Positions 53,538 through 62,552 of a DNA stretch of 64,000 nt are shown here, piece by piece. Under the pieces are notes generated by a model, which made no database searches, was not told the DNA's origin, and was given only the letters and a program-made list of their open reading frames with translations. Location of the stretch: positions 124,001 through 188,000 of the forward strand of contig NZ_MVJN01000008.1 in the NCBI RefSeq assembly GCF_003265995.1, written 5' to 3'. This DNA is from Legionella quinlivanii. GTDB lineage: Bacteria > Pseudomonadota > Gammaproteobacteria > Legionellales > Legionellaceae. The translations under genes and the position numbers were made by a program. Numbering within the stretch: the stretch's first letter is position 1; each line of letters starts with the position of its first letter.

Positions 53538-55508
53538 TTATATTGTTGGGATGCCAACTTGACTCAGATAGTCATATACAGAATCATAAAATTCCGGCAA
53601 TCTTGTTTCATCACTCTGATCGCCCTCTGGAACAAAAATTACCATTCCCTGTCGGGCCCTGGTAAGCAATACCCTGTAGGTATTTAATAAGTACCTTTTG
53701 CGTGTTTCATCATTGATGTTTGACCATTTTGTCCCGCTAAATTTTTTGTAACTCCAACCAGTAGCTGTTTTTCTTAAATTTGCATCCCAAGCAACACAGG
53801 TCCAATCGAGCTCTAGGCCTTGGATATCGAATTCCGTAGCGACGTCCTCCAAAAAATTAGATGAACGTACATCATCATGAGGATTTAAAAACCATTGAAT
53901 TGGATCTATCTCAGACTTAATATGAATTCCATAAGGTTTTAATCTATATGCTCCTGACGAGGCAATGATACCCATGCTTTCGGAGCCCCTTGCCTTACTT
54001 TTAAGCCAATGTTTTGCTGTATTGAGATCTCGTGTTAAAACAATTGGATAGAGTGGATTTAAGTTATCCAGAATTCGTTTGGCATCTTCTAATTGGCAAT
54101 CTAAAATTGCCTTCACGAACATTGAGAGCTTCTCTGACCGAAAAGACCTCATTGAAACCGCAAGATGAAGTTCATCCCTTATATTGATTTGACCTTCTCG
54201 AAAATCTGAGTAAATATTTTGTCCATTAGTATACTCAGTATCTGTAAGTTTGTTGGAAACATACACATCCCAATGAGGATAATCTTTTTTTATGGCATGA
54301 AACCACTCAGAAAGTCCTGCTTCACCAGTATTGATTTCTTGGCCACCGCCAATTAAGCATATAATAATGGACCAATCCTGGTGGCGATCCATAACACTAA
54401 TTAAGAACTCAGGTTCTGACATATCAAAATCTGAGATACCTTTTTTTCTTTTCATGAAAAAAGTTGTTTGCTCTAAGGTCCAGGCCCGTTGAGCCTCATC
54501 AAATACAGCAACTCGCTCAACAGGAGGAAGGAAATGCTGAAGGGCATCATCTCTAAAATGATGAATATTCTGTATAAATGCCTTAGTTTTAGATTGTGCT
54601 TCCTTTTTGGATATTTTACTTTTAGTTCTTTTTCCGTCTGCCACTTCATCGCGTGCAAGTGCCTCTTGAAGCACAGCAACCAACGGACCATTACCAGATA
54701 AAAACACTGCATGTTCACCGGCATCTATATCATGTCGTTCGTTTGCAATATTAAGGCCAGCAAGAGTCTTTCCAGCACCAGGAACCCCTGTAATAAAACA
54801 AATTGATTTACGATTGTTTAACTTGGAACTATCAATTATCTCTGAAATTGCTTTAGAAGTGAGACTAAGATTAATTGCTCCAGAATCTGAACGGGAAATT
54901 TCTGTAACACTATGCCCTTTATAGAGTGCTTGTGCAGCTTCAATAATTGTTGGTGTTGGTTTATATATTGAGTCCATCCATGTTTCTGAAATGAGATTAG
55001 CAGCTGATATCGACCTCGTAACTTCATTTATGATTGCAAGAAGATTTTCCTTATTTGCCCTAAGCGGTGAATATACTTTGTCATTATATCTATCTATATT
55101 GTTATAGAAATTCGGTGCATCAGTAGCTACTAAAATTGGCACTATATAACGAGAATGGCTTTGTTCGTGAAAATTTTTCAAATCTAAAGCGTAATCTAGC
55201 GCCTGGGTTAACGCGCTATTTGTGTATTGTTTATCCCCTACTTTAAACTCTAAAACAAAGATGATTCCTTTGTGAAGAAGGATAACATCCACTCTTTTCC
55301 CCATTCTTGGAATAGAGAATTCAAATGCAATATAGGAACTCGCTAAGGCTGATCCAATGGTTTTACAGATCTCGATCTGTTTTAGCCAAGCGTTGCGCTG
55401 TAATTCATCAAGAGAAAAGGAATGGAAGGTAGATAACTCGCCAAGAATGTAACTTGGGGAGTCTTTGATAAATTGTTCGATGTCAGAAGCATAGTAAGCA
55501 CGAGACAT
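53538..55508 (-). CDS. Nuclease-helicase of DUF2075 type
   Basis: The 656-aa protein has an N-terminal PD-(D/E)XK-like nuclease (KRVDVILLHKGIIFVLEFKVG, about residues 70-92), a P-loop NTPase of DUF2075 (ITGVPGAGKTLAGLN, Walker B VAVFDEAQRAW) and helicase-like C-terminal motifs (YRVLLTRARQGMVIFVP). These proteins are common in defence islands and resemble Schlafen-like or UvrD-related enzymes. It reads toward the FRG pair and begins 200 bp from the tRNA-Pro end of the island. Confidence 0.85.
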   Translation of the reverse strand: MSRAYYASDIEQFIKDSPSYILGELSTFHSFSLDELQRNAWLKQIEICKTIGSALASSYIAFEFSIPRMGKRVDVILLHKGIIFVLEFKVGDKQYTNSALTQALDYALDLKNFHEQSHSRYIVPILVATDAPNFYNNIDRYNDKVYSPLRANKENLLAIINEVTRSISAANLISETWMDSIYKPTPTIIEAAQALYKGHSVTEISRSDSGAINLSLTSKAISEIIDSSKLNNRKSICFITGVPGAGKTLAGLNIANERHDIDAGEHAVFLSGNGPLVAVLQEALARDEVADGKRTKSKISKKEAQSKTKAFIQNIHHFRDDALQHFLPPVERVAVFDEAQRAWTLEQTTFFMKRKKGISDFDMSEPEFLISVMDRHQDWSIIICLIGGGQEINTGEAGLSEWFHAIKKDYPHWDVYVSNKLTDTEYTNGQNIYSDFREGQINIRDELHLAVSMRSFRSEKLSMFVKAILDCQLEDAKRILDNLNPLYPIVLTRDLNTAKHWLKSKARGSESMGIIASSGAYRLKPYGIHIKSEIDPIQWFLNPHDDVRSSNFLEDVATEFDIQGLELDWTCVAWDANLRKTATGWSYKKFSGTKWSNINDETRKRYLLNTYRVLLTRARQGMVIFVPEGDQSDETRLPEFYDSVYDYLSQVGIPTI

Positions 55509-55629
55509 TGTATTAAGTTTGCTATCCCAATTATTTGTTGTTTAAAAGTCTATCCCTTATGAATTATAGGTCATTTAACTATCAATATTTAATGATGATT
55601 TATTTTGATTTAATAATTTCTAAAAAACA

Positions 55630-55653
55630 AAAGTACACCCAGAAGTACACCTA
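55630..55653. repeat. Tandem AAGTACACC motifs at the right island end
   Basis: This pair of AAGTACACC copies has the same spacing and orientation as the pair at 38020-38043 beside the integrase. The rest of 55509-55721 is AT-rich without genes. Confidence 0.55.
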
Positions 55654-55721
55654 GCAGAATTTTTTATTTTTAAGAGGTTTAACTAAGAAGATGCAAGGTA
55701 CTGATTTTAAAGGGTATTTAT

Positions 55722-55798
55722 TGGTCGGGACGGAAGGATTTGAACCTTCGACCACTAGCACCCCATGCTAGTACGCTACCAGGCTGCGCTACGCCCCG
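55722..55798 (-). tRNA. tRNA-Pro (anticodon GGG)
   Basis: A 77-nt cloverleaf on the minus strand. The acceptor is CGGGGCG/CGTCCCG with one G-U pair and encoded CCA. The anticodon stem CTAGC/GCTAG has loop ATGGGGT, giving anticodon GGG. The T-arm has GGTTCAAATCC. Its 3' half is the integration site of the island lying at lower coordinates. Confidence 0.95.
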
Positions 55799-55838
55799 AG
55801 ATAGCGAATAATACTCTGATCTCTTGGAAATGACAAGA

Positions 55839-56825
55839 TCACTTTTGGAGTTGCTGGGTAAATTCGTAGGCTTGTTTTTGCAGGTTGTTGCCGCTGCAGA
55901 TGGGGCTTGCCCATTTATCCGGGCAGGGGCGGTCTCTGGCGATGGACCACATGGATAAAGCTCCGATGTTTTTGCTTATTGCAAATTCACGGAGTTTTCT
56001 TGCATTTTCGAGGGTGAATTGCTCTGAATTGATGTCGTTCACGCCAATCATCGGGGTTATTTCAATCATGGACCAGAGTTCGGACTCTGTTTTTTTGGGA
56101 TAGAGAATTCGCAATTCATCTCGGAGAGAGTTTGCGGATTCGATTGCGTAATCGCCCATATCGCCTGTGTAGGCTGGGCCATAATCCATTGCCATGATAT
56201 TGACGTTAAACACCAGCTCCGTCGCTTTGGCCATTTCAATCAGTTCTTTTCCCTGACTGGTTAGCCCTTCTGGCAAGATGGGCAGGGTAAAACTAATGGT
56301 GACTTCTGGATTTTGCTGCTGAAAAATCTGTAAAGCCTGAATCAGGGTGGGCACATCCGCTGTATTGTTTTCCACATCAAAATCCAGAGCTTTTGCATTA
56401 TAGATCTCCCTGACTTTGCTTAAAATTAATTTCAACTGCTCAACATTACAATTCATGGATAAATCAGTGCCGGAGGCCCCGCCAAATGAAACGGTCACCT
56501 CCACATTATTCTTCATCAATTTGTCAGTTAAATGCTGGCCCCACTTATCGGAAACAAGATAGGCGGCATGGCCGCCCCAGGCAGGCTGGCAGTGTCCTGA
56601 ATCGGTGATGAATGCTAAACGAAATGCTTTTAAATCCTGCTCCTTTGCAATCTTGCTTAAGTCCATTGGTTCTATCGACTGATAGGACGGATCCCAATAG
56701 GTATTGATAGTCATATCGGCATAGGGGCTAAACGGCGGTTTTGCCGTAGCTTCCAGAGGATGCGCTAAAACGCTTGTTTGAAAAAATGCACTGATTAATA
56801 AGAATCTTGTTAATTTATTAATCAT
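55839..56825 (-). CDS. Secreted GH18-family chitinase-like protein
   Basis: The 328-aa protein has a signal peptide (FLLISAFFQTSVLAHP) and a GH18 barrel. The substrate motif is VSFGGASG and the catalytic DxDxE appears as ALDFDVENN, with the Glu as acid. Later MAMDYGP and the C-terminal ALSMWSIARDRP Trp complete the site. It should cut chitin or a related glycan outside the cell. Legionella species secrete chitinases by type II secretion, which may apply here. Confidence 0.88.
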   Translation of the reverse strand: MINKLTRFLLISAFFQTSVLAHPLEATAKPPFSPYADMTINTYWDPSYQSIEPMDLSKIAKEQDLKAFRLAFITDSGHCQPAWGGHAAYLVSDKWGQHLTDKLMKNNVEVTVSFGGASGTDLSMNCNVEQLKLILSKVREIYNAKALDFDVENNTADVPTLIQALQIFQQQNPEVTISFTLPILPEGLTSQGKELIEMAKATELVFNVNIMAMDYGPAYTGDMGDYAIESANSLRDELRILYPKKTESELWSMIEITPMIGVNDINSEQFTLENARKLREFAISKNIGALSMWSIARDRPCPDKWASPICSGNNLQKQAYEFTQQLQK

Positions 56826-56880
56826 TATTGAACCTTTTATTATCCCTAGCTAAAGGATAGTCCATTATTTGGCCATATGA

Positions 56881-57228
56881 TTACATGCTGTTATTCAAAT
56901 TATTGGTCTCATCAAACTGCTCTGCGGTTTCATCAATACCGGCATCGACACCGGTGGTGTAATAACCGGGAACCCCGTTGCCTAGCATGTTGACCATTCC
57001 ATCGCCCACACAGGACTGTTGCATGAGTTCATTAGTACCGATTTTCAGGGATTCTTTCACGGACTCAGGAGTTAAAAGTTGCAGAGGATTCAGGCAAGTA
57101 TCAGGCTTTTCACCCAGTTTTATGTCTTTTGCCTTTTTCTTTGCAAGAGACTTGTCATCATCCTTATCGTCTTTTGACTTGCTGGTATATTCACGAGTAA
57201 GAATAGGACGCGTTTTTAGAATGCCCAT
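56881..57228 (-). CDS. Small hypothetical protein (115 aa)
   Basis: The ATG at 57228 is chosen; the longer frame begins with TTG. It is polar, with a Lys/Asp-rich N-terminal third (KSKDDKDDDKSLAKKKAK) and two cysteines. I do not recognise it. There is no signal peptide or membrane helix. It lies between the chitinase and acyl-CoA dehydrogenase genes on the same strand. Confidence 0.55.
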   Translation of the reverse strand: MGILKTRPILTREYTSKSKDDKDDDKSLAKKKAKDIKLGEKPDTCLNPLQLLTPESVKESLKIGTNELMQQSCVGDGMVNMLGNGVPGYYTTGVDAGIDETAEQFDETNNLNNSM

Positions 57229-57342
57229 GAGTCTTCGCCTGTACAATTATTTATTTAATTATACAATATAAGACCTGATTTGGTCTACAGGAATACAATT
57301 TACTCTGAAAATTTTTATTAAAGCAGGAAACTCTATTACAGA

Positions 57343-57364
57343 TGCCGCGGACAAAGCCGCGGCA
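57343..57364 (-). terminator. Hairpin after the acyl-CoA dehydrogenase gene
   Basis: TGCCGCGG/CCGCGGCA form a perfect 8-bp, GC-rich stem with a 6-nt loop eleven bases after the stop codon on the minus strand. It probably ends the two-gene catabolic operon. Confidence 0.65.
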
Positions 57365-57374
57365 GGCAGCGATA

Positions 57375-58532
57375 TCAGCCAAAGGCATTAATACCCGTAA
57401 TATGGCGTCCTAAAACCAGAGTATGCACGTTATCTGTTCCTTCGTAGGTAAAGACGGACTCCAGATTGAGCATATGACGAATCACTGGATATTCAAGACT
57501 GATACCATTGGCTCCCAAGAGATTACGGCAGGAGCGGGCGATTTTTATCGCTTCCCGGCAGGCATTGCCTTTGGCGAGAGAAATCATCACCGGTGTTTCG
57601 CGATGCTGATCTTTTAAGCGGCCAATTTGCAAATTAAGACATTGGGCTTTAATAATCTCGGTATACATATCCGCCAGGTCTTTCTGAACCAATTGAAATG
57701 AAGCCAATGGTTTGGCAAATTGTTTACGTTCAAGCAGATAATCCCGGGTCGCATCGAAGCAGGCCATAGCAGCACCCATTGCTCCCCATGCGATGCCGTA
57801 CCGCGCCTGGCTTAAACAGCTTAGTGGAGCGCCCAGACCTTTAGTGCTGCCCGGCAGATAATTTTCATCCGGCACAAAGACGTCTTCAAATACCAGCTCG
57901 CCTGTCAGAGAAGCGCGCAACGACATTTTATGTTTTACTTCCGGTGCTGAAAATCCCTTGGATTTTGCGTCAACAATAAAGCCGCGGATCCCTTCTTCGG
58001 TTTTAGCCCAGACAATAGCGATGTCGGCAATAGGCGCATTGGTAATCCACATTTTAGAACCATTTAAACGCCAGCCGCCCTCTACTTTTTTAGCATAGGT
58101 ACGCATACTGGCCGGGTCGGAGCCTGAGTCTGGCTCAGTCAGCCCAAAACAGCCAATGATATCTCCTCTGGCCATGCCGGGTAAATAACGCAGCCTTTGT
58201 TCTTCTGAGCCATAGCGAAAAATAGGATACATACATAAAGAGCTTTGGACAGAAACAAAGCTTCGTAAACCGCTATCCCCTTTTTCGAGCTCCTGACATA
58301 CCAAACCATAGGAGACATAGGATGCCTCTGCCCCGCCGTATTCTGCAGGCAAGGTTAAACCGAGTAAGCCCAATTCCGCTGATTGCTTAATGAGTTGACG
58401 CGGAAATTCACCGTGCTCAAAGGCCTCCGCCATCAAGGGTATTACATCATGGTTTACAAAACGGGCGACACTGTCCCGAATCATTCGTTCATCATCTTGT
58501 AATTGTTCTTCAAGAAACAGCAAGTCGTCCAC
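57375..58532 (-). CDS. Acyl-CoA dehydrogenase, glutaryl-CoA dehydrogenase-like
   Basis: The 385-aa protein starts at a GTG with GGGAG eight bases upstream and overlaps the E1 gene by 23 bases. Family signatures are CFGLTEPDSGSDPASM, KMWITNAPIADIAIVWAK and the catalytic Glu in VFTYEGTDNVHTLVLGR, which matches glutaryl-CoA dehydrogenases. It would oxidise an acyl-CoA, perhaps with decarboxylation, passing electrons to ETF. Coupling to a branched-chain E1 hints that it may process isobutyryl-, methylbutyryl- or glutaryl-CoA. Confidence 0.87.
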   Translation of the reverse strand: MDDLLFLEEQLQDDERMIRDSVARFVNHDVIPLMAEAFEHGEFPRQLIKQSAELGLLGLTLPAEYGGAEASYVSYGLVCQELEKGDSGLRSFVSVQSSLCMYPIFRYGSEEQRLRYLPGMARGDIIGCFGLTEPDSGSDPASMRTYAKKVEGGWRLNGSKMWITNAPIADIAIVWAKTEEGIRGFIVDAKSKGFSAPEVKHKMSLRASLTGELVFEDVFVPDENYLPGSTKGLGAPLSCLSQARYGIAWGAMGAAMACFDATRDYLLERKQFAKPLASFQLVQKDLADMYTEIIKAQCLNLQIGRLKDQHRETPVMISLAKGNACREAIKIARSCRNLLGANGISLEYPVIRHMLNLESVFTYEGTDNVHTLVLGRHITGINAFG

Positions 58533-60750
58533 TTTCTTTCTCCCTTTTCACTGAATTCAAATCAAGAACCGCTTCAACAATGGATTCTTTGCTGGGCAAT
58601 AGGTATTGCCATGCAGTTCCTAATGGGATGAAGCAATCTTCACCCGTAATGCGTTTTATTTTCAAACGAGATGAGGCTTCTTCCGCAAGCAAGGTGGTTA
58701 ATCCTTCGCTAATGGAGGCACTGCGCCGTCCCTCATCGACAATCAGAACACGCTTTGCCTTTGCTACTTCGCGTAAAATGGCTTGTGCGGGCAGAGGGCT
58801 TAACCAGCGTAAATCAACGATCTTCACTTTGATTTGGTATTGATCGCGTAAAATTTTGGCGGCCTGCCGTGATAAGTAGTAGCCATTGGCATAGCTAAGA
58901 ATCACCGTATCCCCCTCACCGAATACGCCAACCTCTCCCGCCTCAATGGTTTCATGAGCAGGCGGATACTCAAACAGCCAGCCATTGTCACCGTTTTCAT
59001 GCAGATCTTTAGTCATGTACAGAGCGATAGGCTCAAGGAAGACCACAACACGGCCTTCTTCATGGGCCAGCTTTATGCAGGTCCTCAGCATTTTAGCAGC
59101 ATCAGGGCCATTTGAAGGGCAGGCCACAATCACACCGGGTAAATCCCGAAGTACAGCAATCGAATTGTCATTATGAAAATGACCGCCAAAGCCTTTCTGA
59201 TAGGCTAAACCGGCAATGCGTATGACCATCGGGTTACAATATTGACCATTGGAAAAGAACGACAAGGTCGATGCCTCTCCGCGCAACTGATCTTCCGCGT
59301 TATGTAAATAGGCTAAAAACTGGATTTCCGGAACCGGAATAAAGCCATTATGTGATAAACCAATCGCTGTTCCAAGAATTGTCGTCTCATCCAGAATGGA
59401 GTCAAACACACGACGCTGACCAAATCTTGCCTGCAAATCAGCAGTCACCCGGTATACACCGCCCTTTTTACCCACGTCCTCGCCAAAAACCAGCATATTA
59501 GGGTATTGAGCCATAAGATCAGTTAAAGCGAAATTGATATTCTGGCAAAGATTTCGTTTTAGACTCAGCTGGTTATAAGCACTGCCAAAAGCTTTGATCC
59601 GGGCAGCTTCGTCTGGCACGGGATAAGGAGTAGCTGATGTGGGCTTAGGGATAATCGAGGACATGACTTCCGCGGCGCTGCTCATGCGCGGCAAACGAAC
59701 AGCTTCCATTGCCTTCGCTTCAATCAGCGACTTGTTATCAAGGTATAACTCAGCCATTGATTCCAGGCTCATCCAGTCCTGTTCATGTAATATTCTTGCA
59801 GTATGAAGCAAGGGATCATTGGCTTCTATCCGTTCAATCTCAGCCTGACTGTGATATTGCGACTCAATATCGGAACCCGCATGGCCTAAGAGGCGTACGC
59901 ATTTCATATGCAGGAAAACTGGCTGCTTTTTCTGCCTTGCTATTTGTTGAGCTTCCTGCGCTTTCAGGAAGGTATCCGCTATGTTCAGCCCATCACAACT
60001 CAGGTAATGGATGGCCGGCCGGGTTTTTATAGAAGATTCAATCCAATGATTGGGCGTAGGCACGGAAATCCCAATCCCATTATCTTCACAAATGAAAACC
60101 AGGGGCAGCGGATAACCCTGACTGGCAATCCAGGAGCAGGCGTTTAAGGTGGTTTGTGAAGACGCGTGATTGGTAGATGCGTCTCCAAATGAGCAAAGGA
60201 CAATGGAGTCAGCTGGGAGTTTCGATTCAATACTCAGTTCTCTGGCACGGGCAATGGAAATTGCCGCGCCCAGCGCTTTGGGCAAATGTGAGGCGATTGT
60301 TGAGGTTTGCGGGGGAATAGATAAAGGCACGCTGCCAAACACCTTATGCCGGCCTCCGGCAATCGGCTCTTCTGCAGCCGCCACCAGAGAGAGCAGGATA
60401 TCGCGAACCCCGTCACAGCCTGCGACCTGTTTAGCCCGCTGAAGATAAAATCCTCCGCTTCTGTAATGAAGAAATGCCATATCAGCAGGGCGAAAGACTT
60501 GTCCGAAAACGGCATTACCTTCATGGCCGCTACTGCCAATCGTATAAAAAGATAAACCTTTTTCTTTCAGTTGGCGGGCGATTAAATCAAGCAGGCGCGA
60601 TTTAATCTGCGAATCAAATAACTCCATGGCCAGTTTTTTATCGAGTCCAGCCTGCCCAGGTTGCGTATTACTTAACGCAGCCGGGAAATCAGCAGCCTTT
60701 ATTTTTTTAAGGAACTGCTCATCCACTACACTTGCTCTATCCAGCATCAT
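58510..60750 (-). CDS. Branched-chain 2-oxoacid dehydrogenase E1, fused alpha and beta subunits
   Basis: ATG at 60750 (AGGG upstream; 60747 is also possible) gives about 746 aa. The N-terminal half is E1-alpha: YRSGGFYLQ, the thiamine pyrophosphate motif CSFGDASTNHASSQTTLN and VFICEDNGIGISVPT. The C-terminal half is E1-beta: MLVFGEDVGKKGGVYRVT, ETTILGTAIGLSHNG, EPIALYM, VDLRWLSPLPA and VDEGRRSASISEG. The enzyme decarboxylates 2-oxoacids from Val, Leu and Ile. No E2 or E3 gene is adjacent, so these must be elsewhere. It forms an operon with the acyl-CoA dehydrogenase. Confidence 0.9.
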   Translation of the reverse strand: MMLDRASVVDEQFLKKIKAADFPAALSNTQPGQAGLDKKLAMELFDSQIKSRLLDLIARQLKEKGLSFYTIGSSGHEGNAVFGQVFRPADMAFLHYRSGGFYLQRAKQVAGCDGVRDILLSLVAAAEEPIAGGRHKVFGSVPLSIPPQTSTIASHLPKALGAAISIARARELSIESKLPADSIVLCSFGDASTNHASSQTTLNACSWIASQGYPLPLVFICEDNGIGISVPTPNHWIESSIKTRPAIHYLSCDGLNIADTFLKAQEAQQIARQKKQPVFLHMKCVRLLGHAGSDIESQYHSQAEIERIEANDPLLHTARILHEQDWMSLESMAELYLDNKSLIEAKAMEAVRLPRMSSAAEVMSSIIPKPTSATPYPVPDEAARIKAFGSAYNQLSLKRNLCQNINFALTDLMAQYPNMLVFGEDVGKKGGVYRVTADLQARFGQRRVFDSILDETTILGTAIGLSHNGFIPVPEIQFLAYLHNAEDQLRGEASTLSFFSNGQYCNPMVIRIAGLAYQKGFGGHFHNDNSIAVLRDLPGVIVACPSNGPDAAKMLRTCIKLAHEEGRVVVFLEPIALYMTKDLHENGDNGWLFEYPPAHETIEAGEVGVFGEGDTVILSYANGYYLSRQAAKILRDQYQIKVKIVDLRWLSPLPAQAILREVAKAKRVLIVDEGRRSASISEGLTTLLAEEASSRLKIKRITGEDCFIPLGTAWQYLLPSKESIVEAVLDLNSVKREKESGRLAVS

Positions 60751-60904
60751 CACACCCTGTCAATTAGTTCCAATCCTTTCATGAACCATCAAGTATGCTC
60801 AATGAAAATCTGCGTATAAGCTACGTGAAAAAAGCGGTAATAGCCAGATCTTGCGTTATAAAAAGTGTATACTCTTATAAGAATTGCAGTAAATGTGCAA
60901 GGCT

Positions 60905-61075
60905 TATCCTTGGGGGTCACTGCCATTAAGTTAAGCTTAGTTGTATATTTAATGTCTTCCCCGCGAAGGCGGGGATTCCATCTCTGGGCTAGCTACAATG
61001 CCAGTTTAGGAATGGATTCCCGCCTTCGCGGGAAGGACAAAATTCCTTAACTCAATGGCAGTAATCCTTGGAGTG
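60905..61075. repeat. REP-like nested palindromic element, copy 2
   Basis: The inner arms (60953-60980 and 61013-61039) match the element at 151-240. Outer arms (about 60905-60936 and 61045-61075, including ACTGCCATT-AGTTAAG) are also inverted complements, making a nested 170-bp palindrome. It fills the gap between the E1 gene and the FliK-like gene. No gene is seen in 60754-61103. Confidence 0.75.
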
Positions 61076-61103
61076 AGTGCCTGCGGCCCTAAGGAAGAAC
61101 AAG

Positions 61104-62261
61104 ATGGCCACGGAATTGGTTATTGCCCAAAACCTGCGTTTAAATCCTGTTTCCAGCGAACCTCGACCTGGCAGAAGTCAGGAGCTTTATATCGGGCAGC
61201 TTTTAAGAGCAGTCGTTAATTTTCAAAATGCGAATGAAGTCAGCATTAATATCAATGGTCAGAACATCAATGCCAAAACCTCTCACCATTTCACACCGGG
61301 CGAATTACTGGAGATCAAAGTCGCTAAAACAGGTGAATCTACCGTTTTACAAGTCATTAAAGACCCTGTTCCCTTAAACACCTTAAATCAGGCCTTATTA
61401 CATTACTTACCGCGGCAACTGCCTGCCACCCAGTTAATGCCCCTGCTTAGCGTTATGCAGAATCAGGAAAATCTTCCTGAACCACTTAGAACGCAAGCAC
61501 AGCAATTGCTGCAAAGTATCATTCCCTTAAACGATCTGCCGCAGAAATTTCAGCAGGCTTTGGTACAAAGCGGTTATTTTCTGGAAGCTTCCCTGCTTAA
61601 TTTTAATAAGCAATCTAACCTGGGGAATGATTTTAAAGGCCAATGCCTGCAATTGCTGGCGGCCATTCAGAAAAATTATCCTGATAACAGCAGCGTTATC
61701 ACAATAGCCAGCGATCACTCGGTTCAAAAAGAAAATCTGCCTCTGCCTGGTGTTTTGCCGCAGCCCTATGCCAGACCTGCTCCGATTGCCGATTTAGCCA
61801 TTGATGAATTGCTGCCGCTGGTGCGTGACCACCTGGAACATGTACTGGCACGAATTACGGCGGGCCAACTCACTCACTTACTCCATACCAACAACATCCC
61901 TTACAGTGTAATGATTGATTTGCCCGTTAATACTAGTGAACAAGCCGATATTATCCCGCTTTTAATTAAAGAAGAACCTGAACGGAATGCCCAGGAAAGT
62001 AACTGGTCTATTCGCTTTGCAGTCAATTTGGAACATTTAGGTGCCATACAAGCTAAATTAACTTTGCAGGGAGATGCTCTGGATGTCCAGTTAAACAGCG
62101 AAGTCGCCTCTACACTGGAAATACTGCAGGAAAATGCAGCGGACTTTAGTGAATTATTGAAAGAAGCCGGATTAAACTTACGCAGTTGGCATTTGCGCCA
62201 AGGACTTGAAGAAAATCAGCTGGATACGGCCAATCTCAAATTATTGGATATTAAAGTATGA
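61104..62261 (+). CDS. FliK-like flagellar hook-length control protein
   Basis: The ATG at 61104 with AAGGAAG nine bases upstream gives 385 aa. The C-terminal domain resembles FliK: WSIRFAVNLEHLGAIQAKLTLQGDALDVQL, then helices ending LLKEAGLNLRSWHLRQG. The N-terminal region is Gln/Leu-rich and less conserved. FliK-type proteins act as molecular rulers for the flagellar hook. It overlaps the FlhB-C-like gene by four bases. Confidence 0.8.
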   Translation: MATELVIAQNLRLNPVSSEPRPGRSQELYIGQLLRAVVNFQNANEVSININGQNINAKTSHHFTPGELLEIKVAKTGESTVLQVIKDPVPLNTLNQALLHYLPRQLPATQLMPLLSVMQNQENLPEPLRTQAQQLLQSIIPLNDLPQKFQQALVQSGYFLEASLLNFNKQSNLGNDFKGQCLQLLAAIQKNYPDNSSVITIASDHSVQKENLPLPGVLPQPYARPAPIADLAIDELLPLVRDHLEHVLARITAGQLTHLLHTNNIPYSVMIDLPVNTSEQADIIPLLIKEEPERNAQESNWSIRFAVNLEHLGAIQAKLTLQGDALDVQLNSEVASTLEILQENAADFSELLKEAGLNLRSWHLRQGLEENQLDTANLKLLDIKV

Positions 62262-62533
62262 TTAAAAAAAATCGGCAGGCAGTTGCTCTGCATTATGACG
62301 GGAAAAAAGCACCACGTGTAACCGCCAAGGGCGAAGGAGAAATTGCCGAGCGAATTATTCAGGTGGCAAAACAGCATGGCATTCCTCTCCAGGAAAATAA
62401 GGAATTGACTGCCTTACTTGCACAGGTGCAACTGGATAGTGAAATACCGCCGAAGCTTTATGTCGCTGTCGCTCAACTATTGGCATTTCTTTATTTTTTG
62501 AATGGCAAAACACCTAAAGACTATCATTCCTGA
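62258..62533 (+). CDS. FlhB C-terminal-like protein (FlhX/YscU-switch family)
   Basis: The 91-aa protein resembles the cytoplasmic tail of FlhB: AVALHYDGKKAPRVTAKGEGEIAERI, QVAKQHGIPLQENKEL, LYVAVAQLLAFLYFL. It lacks the membrane helices and the self-cleaving NPTH. Such stand-alone FlhB tails are found beside FliK genes and can replace the cleaved tail in export-specificity switching. It is translationally coupled to the FliK-like gene (ATGA). Confidence 0.85.
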   Translation: MIKKNRQAVALHYDGKKAPRVTAKGEGEIAERIIQVAKQHGIPLQENKELTALLAQVQLDSEIPPKLYVAVAQLLAFLYFLNGKTPKDYHS

Positions 62534-62552
62534 TGAAGACGAAGCCCTCGTT

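Noticed and set aside
37801-55800. CRISPR array among the defence genes
   Set aside because: I searched for regularly spaced direct repeats and found none; the repeats present are single pairs or palindromes.
60865-61050. 61-codon frame before the FliK-like gene
   Set aside because: It lies entirely in the REP-like palindrome and has no ribosome binding site.
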